From DAINBT01 sp036732785 (GTDB taxonomy: Bacteria; Planctomycetota; Phycisphaerae; Sedimentisphaerales; SM23-30), in NCBI GenBank assembly GCA_964537505.1, contig CAZICK010000071.1:1-19719 (forward strand): a stretch of DNA of 19,719 nt, given 5' to 3'. Positions 1 to 7,584 of the stretch are shown here, piece after piece. Within the stretch, counting starts at the first letter, position 1; every line of letters starts with the position of its first letter. Both the position numbers and the translations under genes were made by a program. The notes beneath the pieces are model-generated. The model was not told where the DNA came from. It searched no databases and worked only from the letters and a program-made list of their open reading frames with translations.

Positions 1-2195
1 ACAAAGACCCTGATGTTGTAAACGCGGCCATTGATGCGTTGGGCAAGATCGGCAACGTTGCGGCTGGGGCGGCCTTGTCCGATGCCAAGACTACACTGCC
101 GGAAAAGATGCAACCGCTATTACGTAGTCCGCTTTTGCAATGCGCCGCACGGTTGACGGCTGCGGGTAAGAATAAGGAGGCAGAGGCAATCTATTGGCCG
201 CTGTGCGCCCCTCAAGAGCCTAAAAATGTTCGAGTCGGGGCGTTTCGCGGGATGGTGGCCTGTCGAAAAGATGTAGCTGCAGATATGGTTCTCCGTGCTC
301 TGGATGGTAAAGATCGTACGATGCGCTCGGTGGCGGTAAGTTGCATACCGGCCATCAAGGGCCAGGTTAATACGCGAGTTCTGGTCAGATGGCTGCCGAC
401 GTATTCATCTGCCATACAAGTTCAGTTCATTACAGTTCTTGTCGAGTTGGATGCCTCGGAAGTTCTGGAAGATATTATCGTAGTCAGCAAGAAGCCCAAC
501 CATGATGTTCGTTTGGCGGCGTTGGCGGCGATTGGTCGGCTGGGTGGTGCTTCGCATGTGAAGATATTGGCCGAGCGAGCGGTAAAAGCGGAAGATGCGG
601 AACTGGAGGTTATTCGGGAGAGCCTGGTCCGCCTGCGTGGCAAGGACGTCAATGCAACTATGATTGGTATGTTGAGTAACCCCGAGGTGGATCTGTCAGT
701 CAAGCCGGAACTGATACTCGCTCTGGCGGACCGCTACGCGACTGAAGCGGTGCCGGAACTGCTGAAAATGGCAAAATTCGATAACTGGCAGAGTTTGGAG
801 ACTTACAAGGCTTTACAGATTTTGGCTACGGAGAAGGATTTACCCGATCTGGTGGAACTGCTGATGCCGCCGGGCCAAGGCGCTATGCGGAATCAGAAGG
901 AAATGGCGGTTGTGGCTGCGGCGCAGAAGATAACGGACGAAAATGATCGTACCGCTATTGTACGGGCAAAGCTGAGTTCAGCTCCGAACGTTGATGCGAC
1001 CTGTTCGCTGCTGTTGGTGCTTGGCAAACTCGGCGGCGAAAAGGCGTTAGACGCGGTCCGCAATGCTCTTGACAGCGATGATGAGCAGATCAGGATTTTT
1101 GCTGTTCGTGTGCTGGCCGACTGGCCGGACGGCAAACCGTTAACGGACTTGCTGAAGGTTGCCCGCCAGACAAAGGATTCGCAATCGAAGATACTGGCGC
1201 TGCGTGGCGTGGCAAGCCTTTCGAGCAAGGCGAAAGATCAATCGCCGGAAAAAGTGGTTGAGATAATTGCGGAAGCGCTGCAGTTGGCGGATCGGCCTGA
1301 AGAAAAAAAAGCTTTGCTGGGAGCGATCGGACAATTTCACAATCCGGCGGCGATACAGGTTGCTTTGTGGAGTCTGGAGGATTCGGCCTTGGCCGACGAG
1401 GCCGGACAGGCAATCGTACGGATCGCGGAGGCCATCTGGCAGTCGCATCCGAAAAAGGTTGGGCAGGCGTTGGAAAAGGTTTTGGCAGTCGTAAAGAACG
1501 CAACAGTATGTCAAAAGACAGATGAAATTCTGGGGAAGATCGACAAAACTATCAAGGTAGTCGTTATCACCGGTGGGCATGATTTCGAACAGGAGAGTTT
1601 TTTGAAGATGTTTGCCGGTTTTGAGTATGTTCATGCCACCCAGCAGGATCACAGCGAGATATTCGAAGATATAAGCGGGTGGGACTACGATGTGATAGTC
1701 CTGTATAATATGACACAAGACATTTCGCCTAAACGACAAAAGAACTTTATCGGTTTGCTGGACAAAGGTATCGGAGTGGTAGCCATGCATCACTCGATAG
1801 GGGCATTTCAGGGCTGGCCGGAATTTCAGAAAATCATAGGTGGTAAATACTATCTGAAAGCAGTTGAGGAAAATGGAGTGCAACAGCAAGCGAGTACATA
1901 TAAGGACGACGTGGATATCGCAGTGCATGTGGAAGACGGTAATCACGCTGTTACGCGCGGAGTGAGTGATTTTGCGGTTCGTGACGAGACGTATAAGAAG
2001 TGCGTATTCGAGCCTGACAATCACATACTGCTGAGCACCGATGAGCCGACAAGTGATAAAGCCCTGTGCTGGGTGAGAAAATATGGCAATGCGAATGTGT
2101 GTTATATTATGCAGGGTCATGGGACGAGTATCTATGCCAACGAAAATTATCTTAAGATATTGACCCAGGCGATCCGCTGGTCCGTCGGACAATAA
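1..2195 (+). CDS. HEAT-repeat protein with C-terminal ThuA-like domain (5' end outside window)
   Basis: The reading frame is open from the first bases; residues before the TTG at 39 (DPDVVNAAIDALGKIG) already look like a HEAT helix, so the gene starts upstream and TTG 39 is not its real start. Numbering from that TTG, residues 1-500 are alpha-helical HEAT/PBS-like repeats such as HDVRLAALAAIGRLGG and EQIRIFAVRVLADW. Residues about 505-718 form a ThuA-like class I glutamine-amidotransferase fold (KVVVITGGHDFEQ, YDVIVLYNM, GIGVVAMHHSIGAF, a late VCYIMQGHG). ThuA domains are associated with sugar utilisation and are expanded in planctomycetes, often fused to repeats or binding modules; the reaction is not known. 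No signal peptide can be judged because the N terminus is missing. Fifty-nine bases separate it from the sugar isomerase, which suggests an operon with a role in oxidised-sugar metabolism. Family call secure, function open. Confidence 0.88.
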   Translation, partial: KDPDVVNAAIDALGKIGNVAAGAALSDAKTTLPEKMQPLLRSPLLQCAARLTAAGKNKEAEAIYWPLCAPQEPKNVRVGAFRGMVACRKDVAADMVLRALDGKDRTMRSVAVSCIPAIKGQVNTRVLVRWLPTYSSAIQVQFITVLVELDASEVLEDIIVVSKKPNHDVRLAALAAIGRLGGASHVKILAERAVKAEDAELEVIRESLVRLRGKDVNATMIGMLSNPEVDLSVKPELILALADRYATEAVPELLKMAKFDNWQSLETYKALQILATEKDLPDLVELLMPPGQGAMRNQKEMAVVAAAQKITDENDRTAIVRAKLSSAPNVDATCSLLLVLGKLGGEKALDAVRNALDSDDEQIRIFAVRVLADWPDGKPLTDLLKVARQTKDSQSKILALRGVASLSSKAKDQSPEKVVEIIAEALQLADRPEEKKALLGAIGQFHNPAAIQVALWSLEDSALADEAGQAIVRIAEAIWQSHPKKVGQALEKVLAVVKNATVCQKTDEILGKIDKTIKVVVITGGHDFEQESFLKMFAGFEYVHATQQDHSEIFEDISGWDYDVIVLYNMTQDISPKRQKNFIGLLDKGIGVVAMHHSIGAFQGWPEFQKIIGGKYYLKAVEENGVQQQASTYKDDVDIAVHVEDGNHAVTRGVSDFAVRDETYKKCVFEPDNHILLSTDEPTSDKALCWVRKYGNANVCYIMQGHGTSIYANENYLKILTQAIRWSVGQ

Positions 2196-2254
2196 ATATT
2201 CAAACTGACCGATTAATGGAACTCAATTGAGCCAGGCAGGAAAGGGAGACAAAA

Positions 2255-3097
2255 ATGATAATAGGATGTTTTGCGTTGATAGAACCGTTTGCGCCAATGA
2301 AACGGCAGTTCGAAGCGATAGCTGAAATGGGCATTAAGTATGCCGATCTGACAGATAACCATAATGGTGGAATGCTGGGTGTGGAATATGGCTTTACCGC
2401 TTCGCTCAGTCTGGATAGTCATCCGGCCAGGATTCGCCGAATGGTTCAGGATGCCGGACTGACTTTGACCTGTGTGTGCGCCCATGCCAACCTTCTCGAC
2501 CCGGCTGGGCCGGATGTGTACGGTACATACGAAATTATCAAGGCCATTCGCCTGGCGAAGCTGCTGGACGTAAAACAGGTTATCACTACCGAAGGCGATC
2601 CTAAGACCCCGTTCGGTGAAAACCTCAGCCCGGCCCAAAGACTGTTCACTATCAGGCAAAAACTGCAATCGCCGATCGAATGGGCCGAGGAGTTGGGAAT
2701 AGAAATTCTGCTGGAACCGCATGGCGTGGTGACAGATTCGGTTAAGGATATGGCAGCTCTGCTGGAGGAGCTTGGTCACGAAGAAACTATCGGCATCTGT
2801 CTCGATACCGGCAATAGCTGGCTGGGCGGCAGTGAGCCGCTGGATTTTATCAAGACCTTCGGCAGCCGAATTAAACATGTGCATTGGAAAGATATGCCCA
2901 AGGAATGGATTTCCAAACGGGGTAATGTATATGGCTGCGGCATGAGCATTATTCCGCTTGGTGACGGTGTTGTGGATATCCCTGCGATAGTCAAAGCCCT
3001 GCTGAAGCAGGGTTTTGACGGGCCGACAACGCTGGAAGTTGCCGGCGCCGAGGCGGTAAAACTTTCAGCCAAGCGTTTGCAGAAGTGGTCGAGCTGA
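2255..3097 (+). CDS. Sugar phosphate isomerase/epimerase family protein (TIM barrel)
   Basis: A 280-residue protein of the xylose-isomerase-like/AP-endonuclease-2 TIM-barrel superfamily, a normal full length. Probable metal ligands lie at strand ends as expected: E154 (ILLEPHG), D184 (CLDTGNS), H210 (HVHWKD) and E261 (TLEVAG). It starts with MIIGCFALIEPFAPMKRQFE, without a signal peptide, so it is cytoplasmic. The ATG at 2255 is preceded by GGGAG about 8 bases upstream. Relatives isomerise or epimerise keto- and aldo-sugars or dehydrate inosose; the exact substrate cannot be read from sequence. Placement between a ThuA protein and a Gfo/Idh/MocA oxidoreductase is a recurrent planctomycete arrangement and suggests it handles a keto-sugar or cyclitol made by the oxidoreductase. 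Family call is firm, substrate unknown. Confidence 0.9.
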   Translation: MIIGCFALIEPFAPMKRQFEAIAEMGIKYADLTDNHNGGMLGVEYGFTASLSLDSHPARIRRMVQDAGLTLTCVCAHANLLDPAGPDVYGTYEIIKAIRLAKLLDVKQVITTEGDPKTPFGENLSPAQRLFTIRQKLQSPIEWAEELGIEILLEPHGVVTDSVKDMAALLEELGHEETIGICLDTGNSWLGGSEPLDFIKTFGSRIKHVHWKDMPKEWISKRGNVYGCGMSIIPLGDGVVDIPAIVKALLKQGFDGPTTLEVAGAEAVKLSAKRLQKWSS

Positions 3098-3127
3098 TAA
3101 GAGAGGTGTTATGTTAACTGAGTGAGA

Positions 3128-3170
3128 AAGCGTAAATTGAATACAAATTCGCGTACGCTTCAATTATAGT
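3128..3170 (+). promoter_or_regulatory. Inverted-repeat region with TATAGT box upstream of the oxidoreductase gene
   Basis: The 117-bp gap between the isomerase and oxidoreductase genes contains AATTGAA (3135-3141) and its exact complement TTCAATT (3159-3165). Nested with them are AAGCGT (3128-3133), ACGCTT (3155-3160) and the palindrome GCGTACGC (3151-3158). TATAGT at 3165-3170 resembles a -10 box, though no good -35 lies 17 bases before it. The dyad overlapping a -10-like box is what a repressor operator would look like; a simple RNA hairpin is the alternative. It suggests the oxidoreductase and transporter genes may have their own control point. Confidence 0.3.
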
Positions 3171-3214
3171 CTCAATGGACAATGGTCTGAGTAAACAAAT
3201 GTGGAGATTGTTAA

Positions 3215-4561
3215 ATGTCACCAAAAAATTTTAATCGACGTCAGTTTCTTAAACGAGCAACGACTATGGCGGCCGGCACGACGGCTTTGCCATACCTGGT
3301 TTCCGCCTCGGCGCTGGGCCAGTCCGGTAGTGTAGCTCCGAGCAATCGGATTACCATCGGCAACATCGGCGCCGGACCACAGGGTTTTGGCGTAACCAGC
3401 GGTTTGCTACACCAAGAAGATGCGCAGGTTGTTGCCATCTGTGATGTAAAACGACAGGTCCGCGAAGAACGCCGACAACTGGTGGATGAACACTACGGCA
3501 GCAAAGGATGCGAAGTCTATAACGATTATCGTGATCTGCTGGCTCGTGACGATATCGACGGTGTGGTGATCGGTACGCCGGACCATTGGCACGTGTTGGT
3601 GGGACTGGAAGCGGCTCGAACAGGTAAGGATATGTACCTGGAAAAACCTATGGGTATGTCGCTGGCCCAAGATCAGGCGTTGCGCGACGCGGTGCACTGC
3701 TATGGAACTGTATTTCAGTTCGGAACCCAGCAGCGATCGGACGCCAATTTCCGTCAGGCGTGCGAATTGGCGCTCAACGAGCGTATCGGTAAACTGCATA
3801 CCATATACGTCTGGGCGCCCGGCAGTGAAACAAGAAAGCACATACTGTTCTCCCCGGTGCCGGATGGATTCGATTATGATTTATGGCTCGGACCGGCGCC
3901 TTACAGGCCCTATGACGAAGACCTTTGCTCCAGCGTGTGGGAGAAAAAGTACTGGTGGTTTCATTCCGACTTTGCCCTTGGATTCATAGCCGGCTGGGGC
4001 GTTCACCCGCTGGACATCGCTCTTTGGGGCGGCGGGAAAAAGCTGACCGGCCCGGTCGAAGTCTCCGGCACTGGTGAGTTTCCCACCGAAGGCCCCACCG
4101 ATACTGCGACTAAATGGATGGTTACCTTCAAGTATGCCGGCGGAATAACGATGAACTTTACGGACCATCGCATACCGGACGATTGGCGCCAGCGTTTCGG
4201 TGTCAATGACGGTCACGGCACCCTTTTCGAGGGCACCGAAGGGTGGGTGCACGTCGATCGCGGGGGCATTAACGCTCATCCCAAGTCACTGCTGAAGTCG
4301 GTGATCGGCCCGAATGAAATTCATCTGCCCAAAAGCAACCATCACGGCAGGAACTTTCTTGACGCCATAAAAACCCGCGGCAAAACGGTTTCCCACATTG
4401 ACGACGCTGTGCAGGCTGATATTCTATGCCACCTGGCTGATATTGCCACACGCCTCGAACGCAAACTCGTATGGGATCTGGAAAATGAACGTTTTGTCAA
4501 TGACGATCAGGCCAACCGTATGCTCACGCGTGCCATGCGCAGTCCCTGGCGATTGTCGTGA
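3215..4561 (+). CDS. Tat-exported Gfo/Idh/MocA family oxidoreductase
   Basis: A 448-residue NAD(P)-dependent sugar or cyclitol dehydrogenase-type protein. The N terminus has a twin-arginine signal (NRRQFLKRA, R8 R9) followed by an Ala-rich hydrophobic stretch to about residue 35 and an SASALGQ cleavage-like region, so the folded, cofactor-loaded enzyme is probably exported to the periplasm. The Rossmann domain follows (GNIGAGPQGFG, then VVAICDVK), with GVVIGTPDHWHV and the family EKP motif (MYLEKPMGMSL). The substrate domain contains GWGVHPLDIALWG with a likely catalytic histidine. GGAG lies about 8 bases before the ATG. Its stop overlaps the start of the transporter gene, so the two are probably co-translated. 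Secreted Gfo/Idh/MocA proteins are abundant in planctomycetes; some members oxidise glycosides to 3-keto forms. Substrate not predictable here. Confidence 0.92.
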   Translation: MSPKNFNRRQFLKRATTMAAGTTALPYLVSASALGQSGSVAPSNRITIGNIGAGPQGFGVTSGLLHQEDAQVVAICDVKRQVREERRQLVDEHYGSKGCEVYNDYRDLLARDDIDGVVIGTPDHWHVLVGLEAARTGKDMYLEKPMGMSLAQDQALRDAVHCYGTVFQFGTQQRSDANFRQACELALNERIGKLHTIYVWAPGSETRKHILFSPVPDGFDYDLWLGPAPYRPYDEDLCSSVWEKKYWWFHSDFALGFIAGWGVHPLDIALWGGGKKLTGPVEVSGTGEFPTEGPTDTATKWMVTFKYAGGITMNFTDHRIPDDWRQRFGVNDGHGTLFEGTEGWVHVDRGGINAHPKSLLKSVIGPNEIHLPKSNHHGRNFLDAIKTRGKTVSHIDDAVQADILCHLADIATRLERKLVWDLENERFVNDDQANRMLTRAMRSPWRLS

Positions 4562-5442
4562 ACCACCAATGGCCTACATACGCTAAGTTATTGTTGACAG
4601 CGCTGTTCTGGGGTGGCACCTTTACAGCCGGAAAAATCGTCAGCGAGCGTATCGGGCCGTTTTCCATTTCTTTTTTACGGTTTGTCATAGCTTCTTTGTT
4701 CTTACTTTTCATTACCTGGAAAATCGAAGGCAAACTGCCAAGATTGAAAGGCAGACAGATTGTTCCTATCCTTCTTTTAGGAATGACAGGTATATTTATA
4801 TACAATGTATGTTTCTTTAAGGGGCTTCAGATGATCGAAGCTGGTCGGGCTTCTCTTATTATCGCGACCAGCCCGGTGTTCATCGCTGTCTTTTCATCCT
4901 GGCTGTTTCGGGAGCGGCTGAATCTGATCAGAATATCTGGAATTGTGATTTCTGTAATGGGAGCGATAATCGTTATATCTAAAGGAAAACTGCTCGGGGT
5001 ATTTCAGGGCACCCTGGGCTGGGGAGAGCTTTGTATCTTTTGCTGTGTTTTGTGCTGGGTGGCCTATTCCCTGATCGGTAAAGCAGTCATGGACGGCCTT
5101 TCGCCGATTGCTTCGGTGGCCTATTCTTCGGTAGTAGGCACTGTTGCCTTGTTGATCCCGGCTTGTTACGAAGGAATATCGCAAAATATAACAGGTTATT
5201 GGGCCATCGACTGGCTGAGCATTTTTTATCTGAGCGTTTTCGGAACGGTGATAGGATTTGTCTGGTATTATCAGGCAGTTAAACAGATCGGCCCTACAAG
5301 GGCTGGGTTGTTTATCAATTTTGTCCCGATATTCGCTATCGCCATCGCCTTTGTTCTGCTTGAAGAAGTGATTACTTTATCTTTATTCGCAGGCACCGTT
5401 CTGGTTATTGCCGGAGTTTATTTAACCAATAAAACTTCCTGA
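4558..5442 (+). CDS. EamA/DMT-family transporter
   Basis: A 294-residue, highly hydrophobic protein with about ten membrane segments arranged as two EamA repeats. The first runs from LLLTALFWGGTFTAGK to about residue 140 and contains RASLIIATSPVFIAVFSSWL; the second runs from LGWGELCIFCCVLCWVAYS to the C terminus and contains GPTRAGLFINFVPIFAIAIA. Length is typical of the drug/metabolite transporter superfamily. The start is GTG at 4558, overlapping the TGA of the preceding gene (GTGA, 4-base overlap), which favours translational coupling; no separate Shine-Dalgarno is obvious, and the sequence matches the family from this position. EamA proteins move small metabolites across the inner membrane, mostly as exporters. 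Substrate unknown; context suggests a product or substrate of the exported oxidoreductase. Confidence 0.9.
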   Translation: MNHQWPTYAKLLLTALFWGGTFTAGKIVSERIGPFSISFLRFVIASLFLLFITWKIEGKLPRLKGRQIVPILLLGMTGIFIYNVCFFKGLQMIEAGRASLIIATSPVFIAVFSSWLFRERLNLIRISGIVISVMGAIIVISKGKLLGVFQGTLGWGELCIFCCVLCWVAYSLIGKAVMDGLSPIASVAYSSVVGTVALLIPACYEGISQNITGYWAIDWLSIFYLSVFGTVIGFVWYYQAVKQIGPTRAGLFINFVPIFAIAIAFVLLEEVITLSLFAGTVLVIAGVYLTNKTS

Positions 5443-5467
5443 ACAAAGTTTCAGATGGAAAATGAGC

Positions 5468-6160
5468 TTACGATTTTTGGCCGCGGTTCTCGGTGCCGGC
5501 CAGTAACCTGGCGATGTTAGAGCGGTGACGGACCACCACCAGTACCGCTATAAGGCAACTAAAAACAAACAGCAGAATCAAATCGGCAAAGGCCCATTGT
5601 TTCAGACGCCAGATCAGAGCCACAAAGGCGATCGGAAAGGTGACTGCCGCCGTGATCGAAGCCAGCGACACATAACGCCACATCCCCCATACTCCCACCC
5701 ATATCGCAAGGACTACCACCGCGGTTAGCGTAAAGTAAGGCCATACACCTAATATCACGCCCAATGAAGTTGCTACGCCTTTACCGCCGCGGAAACGCAG
5801 ATAAACTGAAAATATATGTCCCAGGATACAGCCGGCTCCCATGGCCAGCCAGGCCAACTGGCCGAGTTGGCTGAGTGTGCCGTGGGAAACTGTCATCTCT
5901 GCTGTGCGACGCAGAAAACCACCGGCCCACAGAACCGGAACCAGTCCCTTAGCCACATCCAGGACAAAACAGATGTATCCCCATTTTCGGCCCAAAATGC
6001 GGCCGACATTGGTCGCGCCGATGTTGCCGCTACCCTGCTTGCGGATATCGATTCCCTTTGCCAGTCCGATAAGCAGACCAAATGGAATAGCGCCCAACAA
6101 ATATCCCAGCAAAGGTAGTCCCAGATAAATGATTACATCCTGACTCATCTGCTCACCCAT
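5468..6160 (-). CDS. plsY: Glycerol-3-phosphate acyltransferase PlsY
   Basis: Integral-membrane enzyme that transfers the acyl group of acyl-phosphate to glycerol 3-phosphate, giving lysophosphatidic acid, the first step of phospholipid synthesis. At 230 residues it is slightly longer than common PlsY proteins. The three conserved cytoplasmic motifs are present: GSGNIGATNVGR (43-54), the phosphate-binding LRFRGGKGVATSLG (121-134), and RHRSNIARLLAGTENR (211-226). Hydrophobic segments lie between them. The start is ambiguous: ATG at 6160 (MGEQMSQ) or ATG at 6148 (MSQDVII); neither has a strong Shine-Dalgarno, and the shorter form fits the family N terminus better. It lies 27 bases downstream of the flippase gene on the same strand, so the two probably form an operon. 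It converges with the transporter gene, 25 bases apart. Confidence 0.95.
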   Translation of the reverse strand: MGEQMSQDVIIYLGLPLLGYLLGAIPFGLLIGLAKGIDIRKQGSGNIGATNVGRILGRKWGYICFVLDVAKGLVPVLWAGGFLRRTAEMTVSHGTLSQLGQLAWLAMGAGCILGHIFSVYLRFRGGKGVATSLGVILGVWPYFTLTAVVVLAIWVGVWGMWRYVSLASITAAVTFPIAFVALIWRLKQWAFADLILLFVFSCLIAVLVVVRHRSNIARLLAGTENRGQKS

Positions 6161-6187
6161 TTATTTGCCCACTGCCCATCTGTTTAC

Positions 6188-7207
6188 CTACTCCTTATCG
6201 GACTGCTGTTCCAATTCGCGTTGCATTTCGTCGGCCTTGGGCAGATGACCGCCAAAAATCGGCACAAGCGCTCCCGGCATAGAGCACGAAAGATACAGCA
6301 GTCGGTACATCAAGGCCATGGCTACGGCCTGATCGATGGCCTGGCCCGGCTGGTCCGGGTTGATGACCACGCAGAAAAGATAGGTAACCAGGTTCTCGAT
6401 AATTCCCAGCCCGCCTGGCACGGGAATGGCCGAACTGACCACCCACACTATCGGCATGATAATCAGGCACTGCACAAAAGTCACATTCTCAAGATGTAGC
6501 GCCTGGGTCAGCATCCATATCGCTACTATCGCCAACCCCTGAAGAATGGCCGTCAGCAGCATCGTCATCAACATAATTGGAATATGGCGACGATAGATAC
6601 GAATCGCCTCATCGATCTGGCGCAAAATCTTGGCGAAAGGCAGTTTTTCCAGCAGTTGACTGATCATCAGTAAACGCCGGACACGACGGCTCAGAAATAC
6701 TATCGAAACCAGTACCATCGCGGCAAAAACACCCCATACCACCCAGCGAACCTGGATGCCTTCGTACTCCATCTTTCCACGAACAAAGAAACTGGCGATC
6801 AACCCCACCATGATTATTCCGATCAGTCCGACGAGCCGATCCACAAATACTGTCACCGCCGCTTTTACCCGCTGATCTTTGGTGCCGTGCCGGGTAATAT
6901 ACCAACCCTTGATAATGTCGCCGCCCACGGCTCCCGGCATCATATTGTTATAGAACAGTCCCAAATACGTCAGTTTGACCGCCTGATAGAGTGAAATATA
7001 CACCTTATGGACCTGTAACAGCAGAACCCAGCGACTGGCCAAAATAGTCTGAGCGGTTAGCAGTAACAGCACCGCCCAGACCACCCAGTGCCAACTGATG
7101 CCGGTAATCGCCTCTTTGAACTTGGCCCGGTCGGTATTACCAACCAAAAAGGCTATCGCTGCAAACGCTACTATCAGCCATATCAGTGTCTTAGCCTTCT
7201 TTTTCAT
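6188..7207 (-). CDS. YbhN/LPG-synthase-type membrane flippase-like protein
   Basis: A 339-residue integral-membrane protein of the lysylphosphatidylglycerol-synthase transmembrane-domain superfamily (UPF0104/YbhN/AglD-like). It begins MKKKAKTLIWLIVAFAAIAF (membrane segment 1). The family hallmark is LFYNNMMPGAVGGDIIKG (about 84-101), followed by VTVFVDRLVGLIG and, near the C-terminal third, SAIPVPGGLGIIENL. It has only the membrane part; no aminoacyl-transferase domain follows, so it is not a full MprF. Relatives are thought to flip lipids or lipid-linked sugars. The ATG at 7207 is preceded by GGGAG about 8 bases away. Co-transcription with plsY ties it to envelope-lipid synthesis or translocation. 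Family firm, substrate unknown. Confidence 0.9.
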   Translation of the reverse strand: MKKKAKTLIWLIVAFAAIAFLVGNTDRAKFKEAITGISWHWVVWAVLLLLTAQTILASRWVLLLQVHKVYISLYQAVKLTYLGLFYNNMMPGAVGGDIIKGWYITRHGTKDQRVKAAVTVFVDRLVGLIGIIMVGLIASFFVRGKMEYEGIQVRWVVWGVFAAMVLVSIVFLSRRVRRLLMISQLLEKLPFAKILRQIDEAIRIYRRHIPIMLMTMLLTAILQGLAIVAIWMLTQALHLENVTFVQCLIIMPIVWVVSSAIPVPGGLGIIENLVTYLFCVVINPDQPGQAIDQAVAMALMYRLLYLSCSMPGALVPIFGGHLPKADEMQRELEQQSDKE

Positions 7208-7260
7208 TCAAACTCCCAAAACTCACCGCCTCGACAGCCCAAAAACCACATTGCCCAATC

Positions 7261-7327
7261 TGCCGGACAGCGGGCCGTAATACAAAAAAAAGGCCACACC
7301 GCCCCATCATGCCGGACATCAGGCCGT
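7261..7327 (-). repeat. Two 18-bp direct repeats in the leader of the flippase-plsY operon
   Basis: TGCCGGACAGCGGGCCGT (7261-7278) and TGCCGGACATCAGGCCGT (7310-7327) match at 16 of 18 positions and start 49 bp apart. Read in the direction of the flippase operon they lie just downstream of a promoter-like site whose start point would be close to 7328. They could be operator half-sites or repeated RNA elements in the 5' leader. The promoter-proximal copy can also form a 5-bp hairpin (CGGAC/GTCCG); the other cannot, which favours DNA recognition over a conserved RNA fold. Confidence 0.5.
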
Positions 7328-7334
7328 CCGACGT

Positions 7335-7363
7335 ATTGTAAATCCCCTTAAACAAAAGAGCAA
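7335..7363 (-). promoter_or_regulatory. Candidate sigma70-type promoter of the flippase-plsY operon
   Basis: On the - strand TTGCTC (7363-7358) and TACAAT (7340-7335) are separated by 17 bases. The -10 matches consensus at 5 of 6 positions and the -35 at 3 of 6. The expected start is near 7328, giving a leader of about 120 nt that carries both 18-bp repeats before the ATG at 7207. Confidence 0.45.
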
Positions 7364-7584
7364 TGGTTGGTTTCACGTTTTTTGCCCAATTGCCCGGATT
7401 CTATTGGCAACCAAGGCTGATTTAGAGTATTCTGGCAGCCAATGTGTTTTGACCTTGACAGAATGCCGAGTAATTGTACCATCCCAAATGGCCGATGTTG
7501 GCACTATGTGCAGTGACTGAACCGCTGCAGCCGGGATTGGACCGATAATATCCTTACGATCCGAGAGCCGAGGAGACATAATAA

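Larger units (their letters stand above)
7208..7584. other. Divergent intergenic region between the flippase operon and the debranching-enzyme gene
   Basis: This 377-bp gap separates two divergently transcribed units and should hold both promoters. On the - strand a promoter-like site and two 18-bp repeats are visible and listed separately. On the + strand TTGACC and TTGACA lie back to back (7449-7460) with only a poor -10 (TAATTG at 7471-7476), so the debranching-enzyme promoter is not clear. A possible 61-codon reading frame on the - strand (7376-7191) runs through the repeats and into the flippase gene and shows no family features; I do not call it a gene. Confidence 0.6.

Noticed and set aside
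1140..2192. 350-codon open frame on the - strand
   Set aside because: It lies wholly opposite the HEAT-ThuA gene, whose domains are clear, and its translation shows no recognisable family, only a mirror of the + strand codon pattern.
2213..2884. 223-codon open frame on the - strand
   Set aside because: Antisense to the sugar isomerase, which has all its metal ligands; no domain or start signal of its own.
7449..7476. Back-to-back TTGACC/TTGACA as the promoter of the debranching-enzyme gene
   Set aside because: The -35-like boxes are good, but at 16-18 bases spacing the -10 candidates match consensus at only about 2 of 6 positions.
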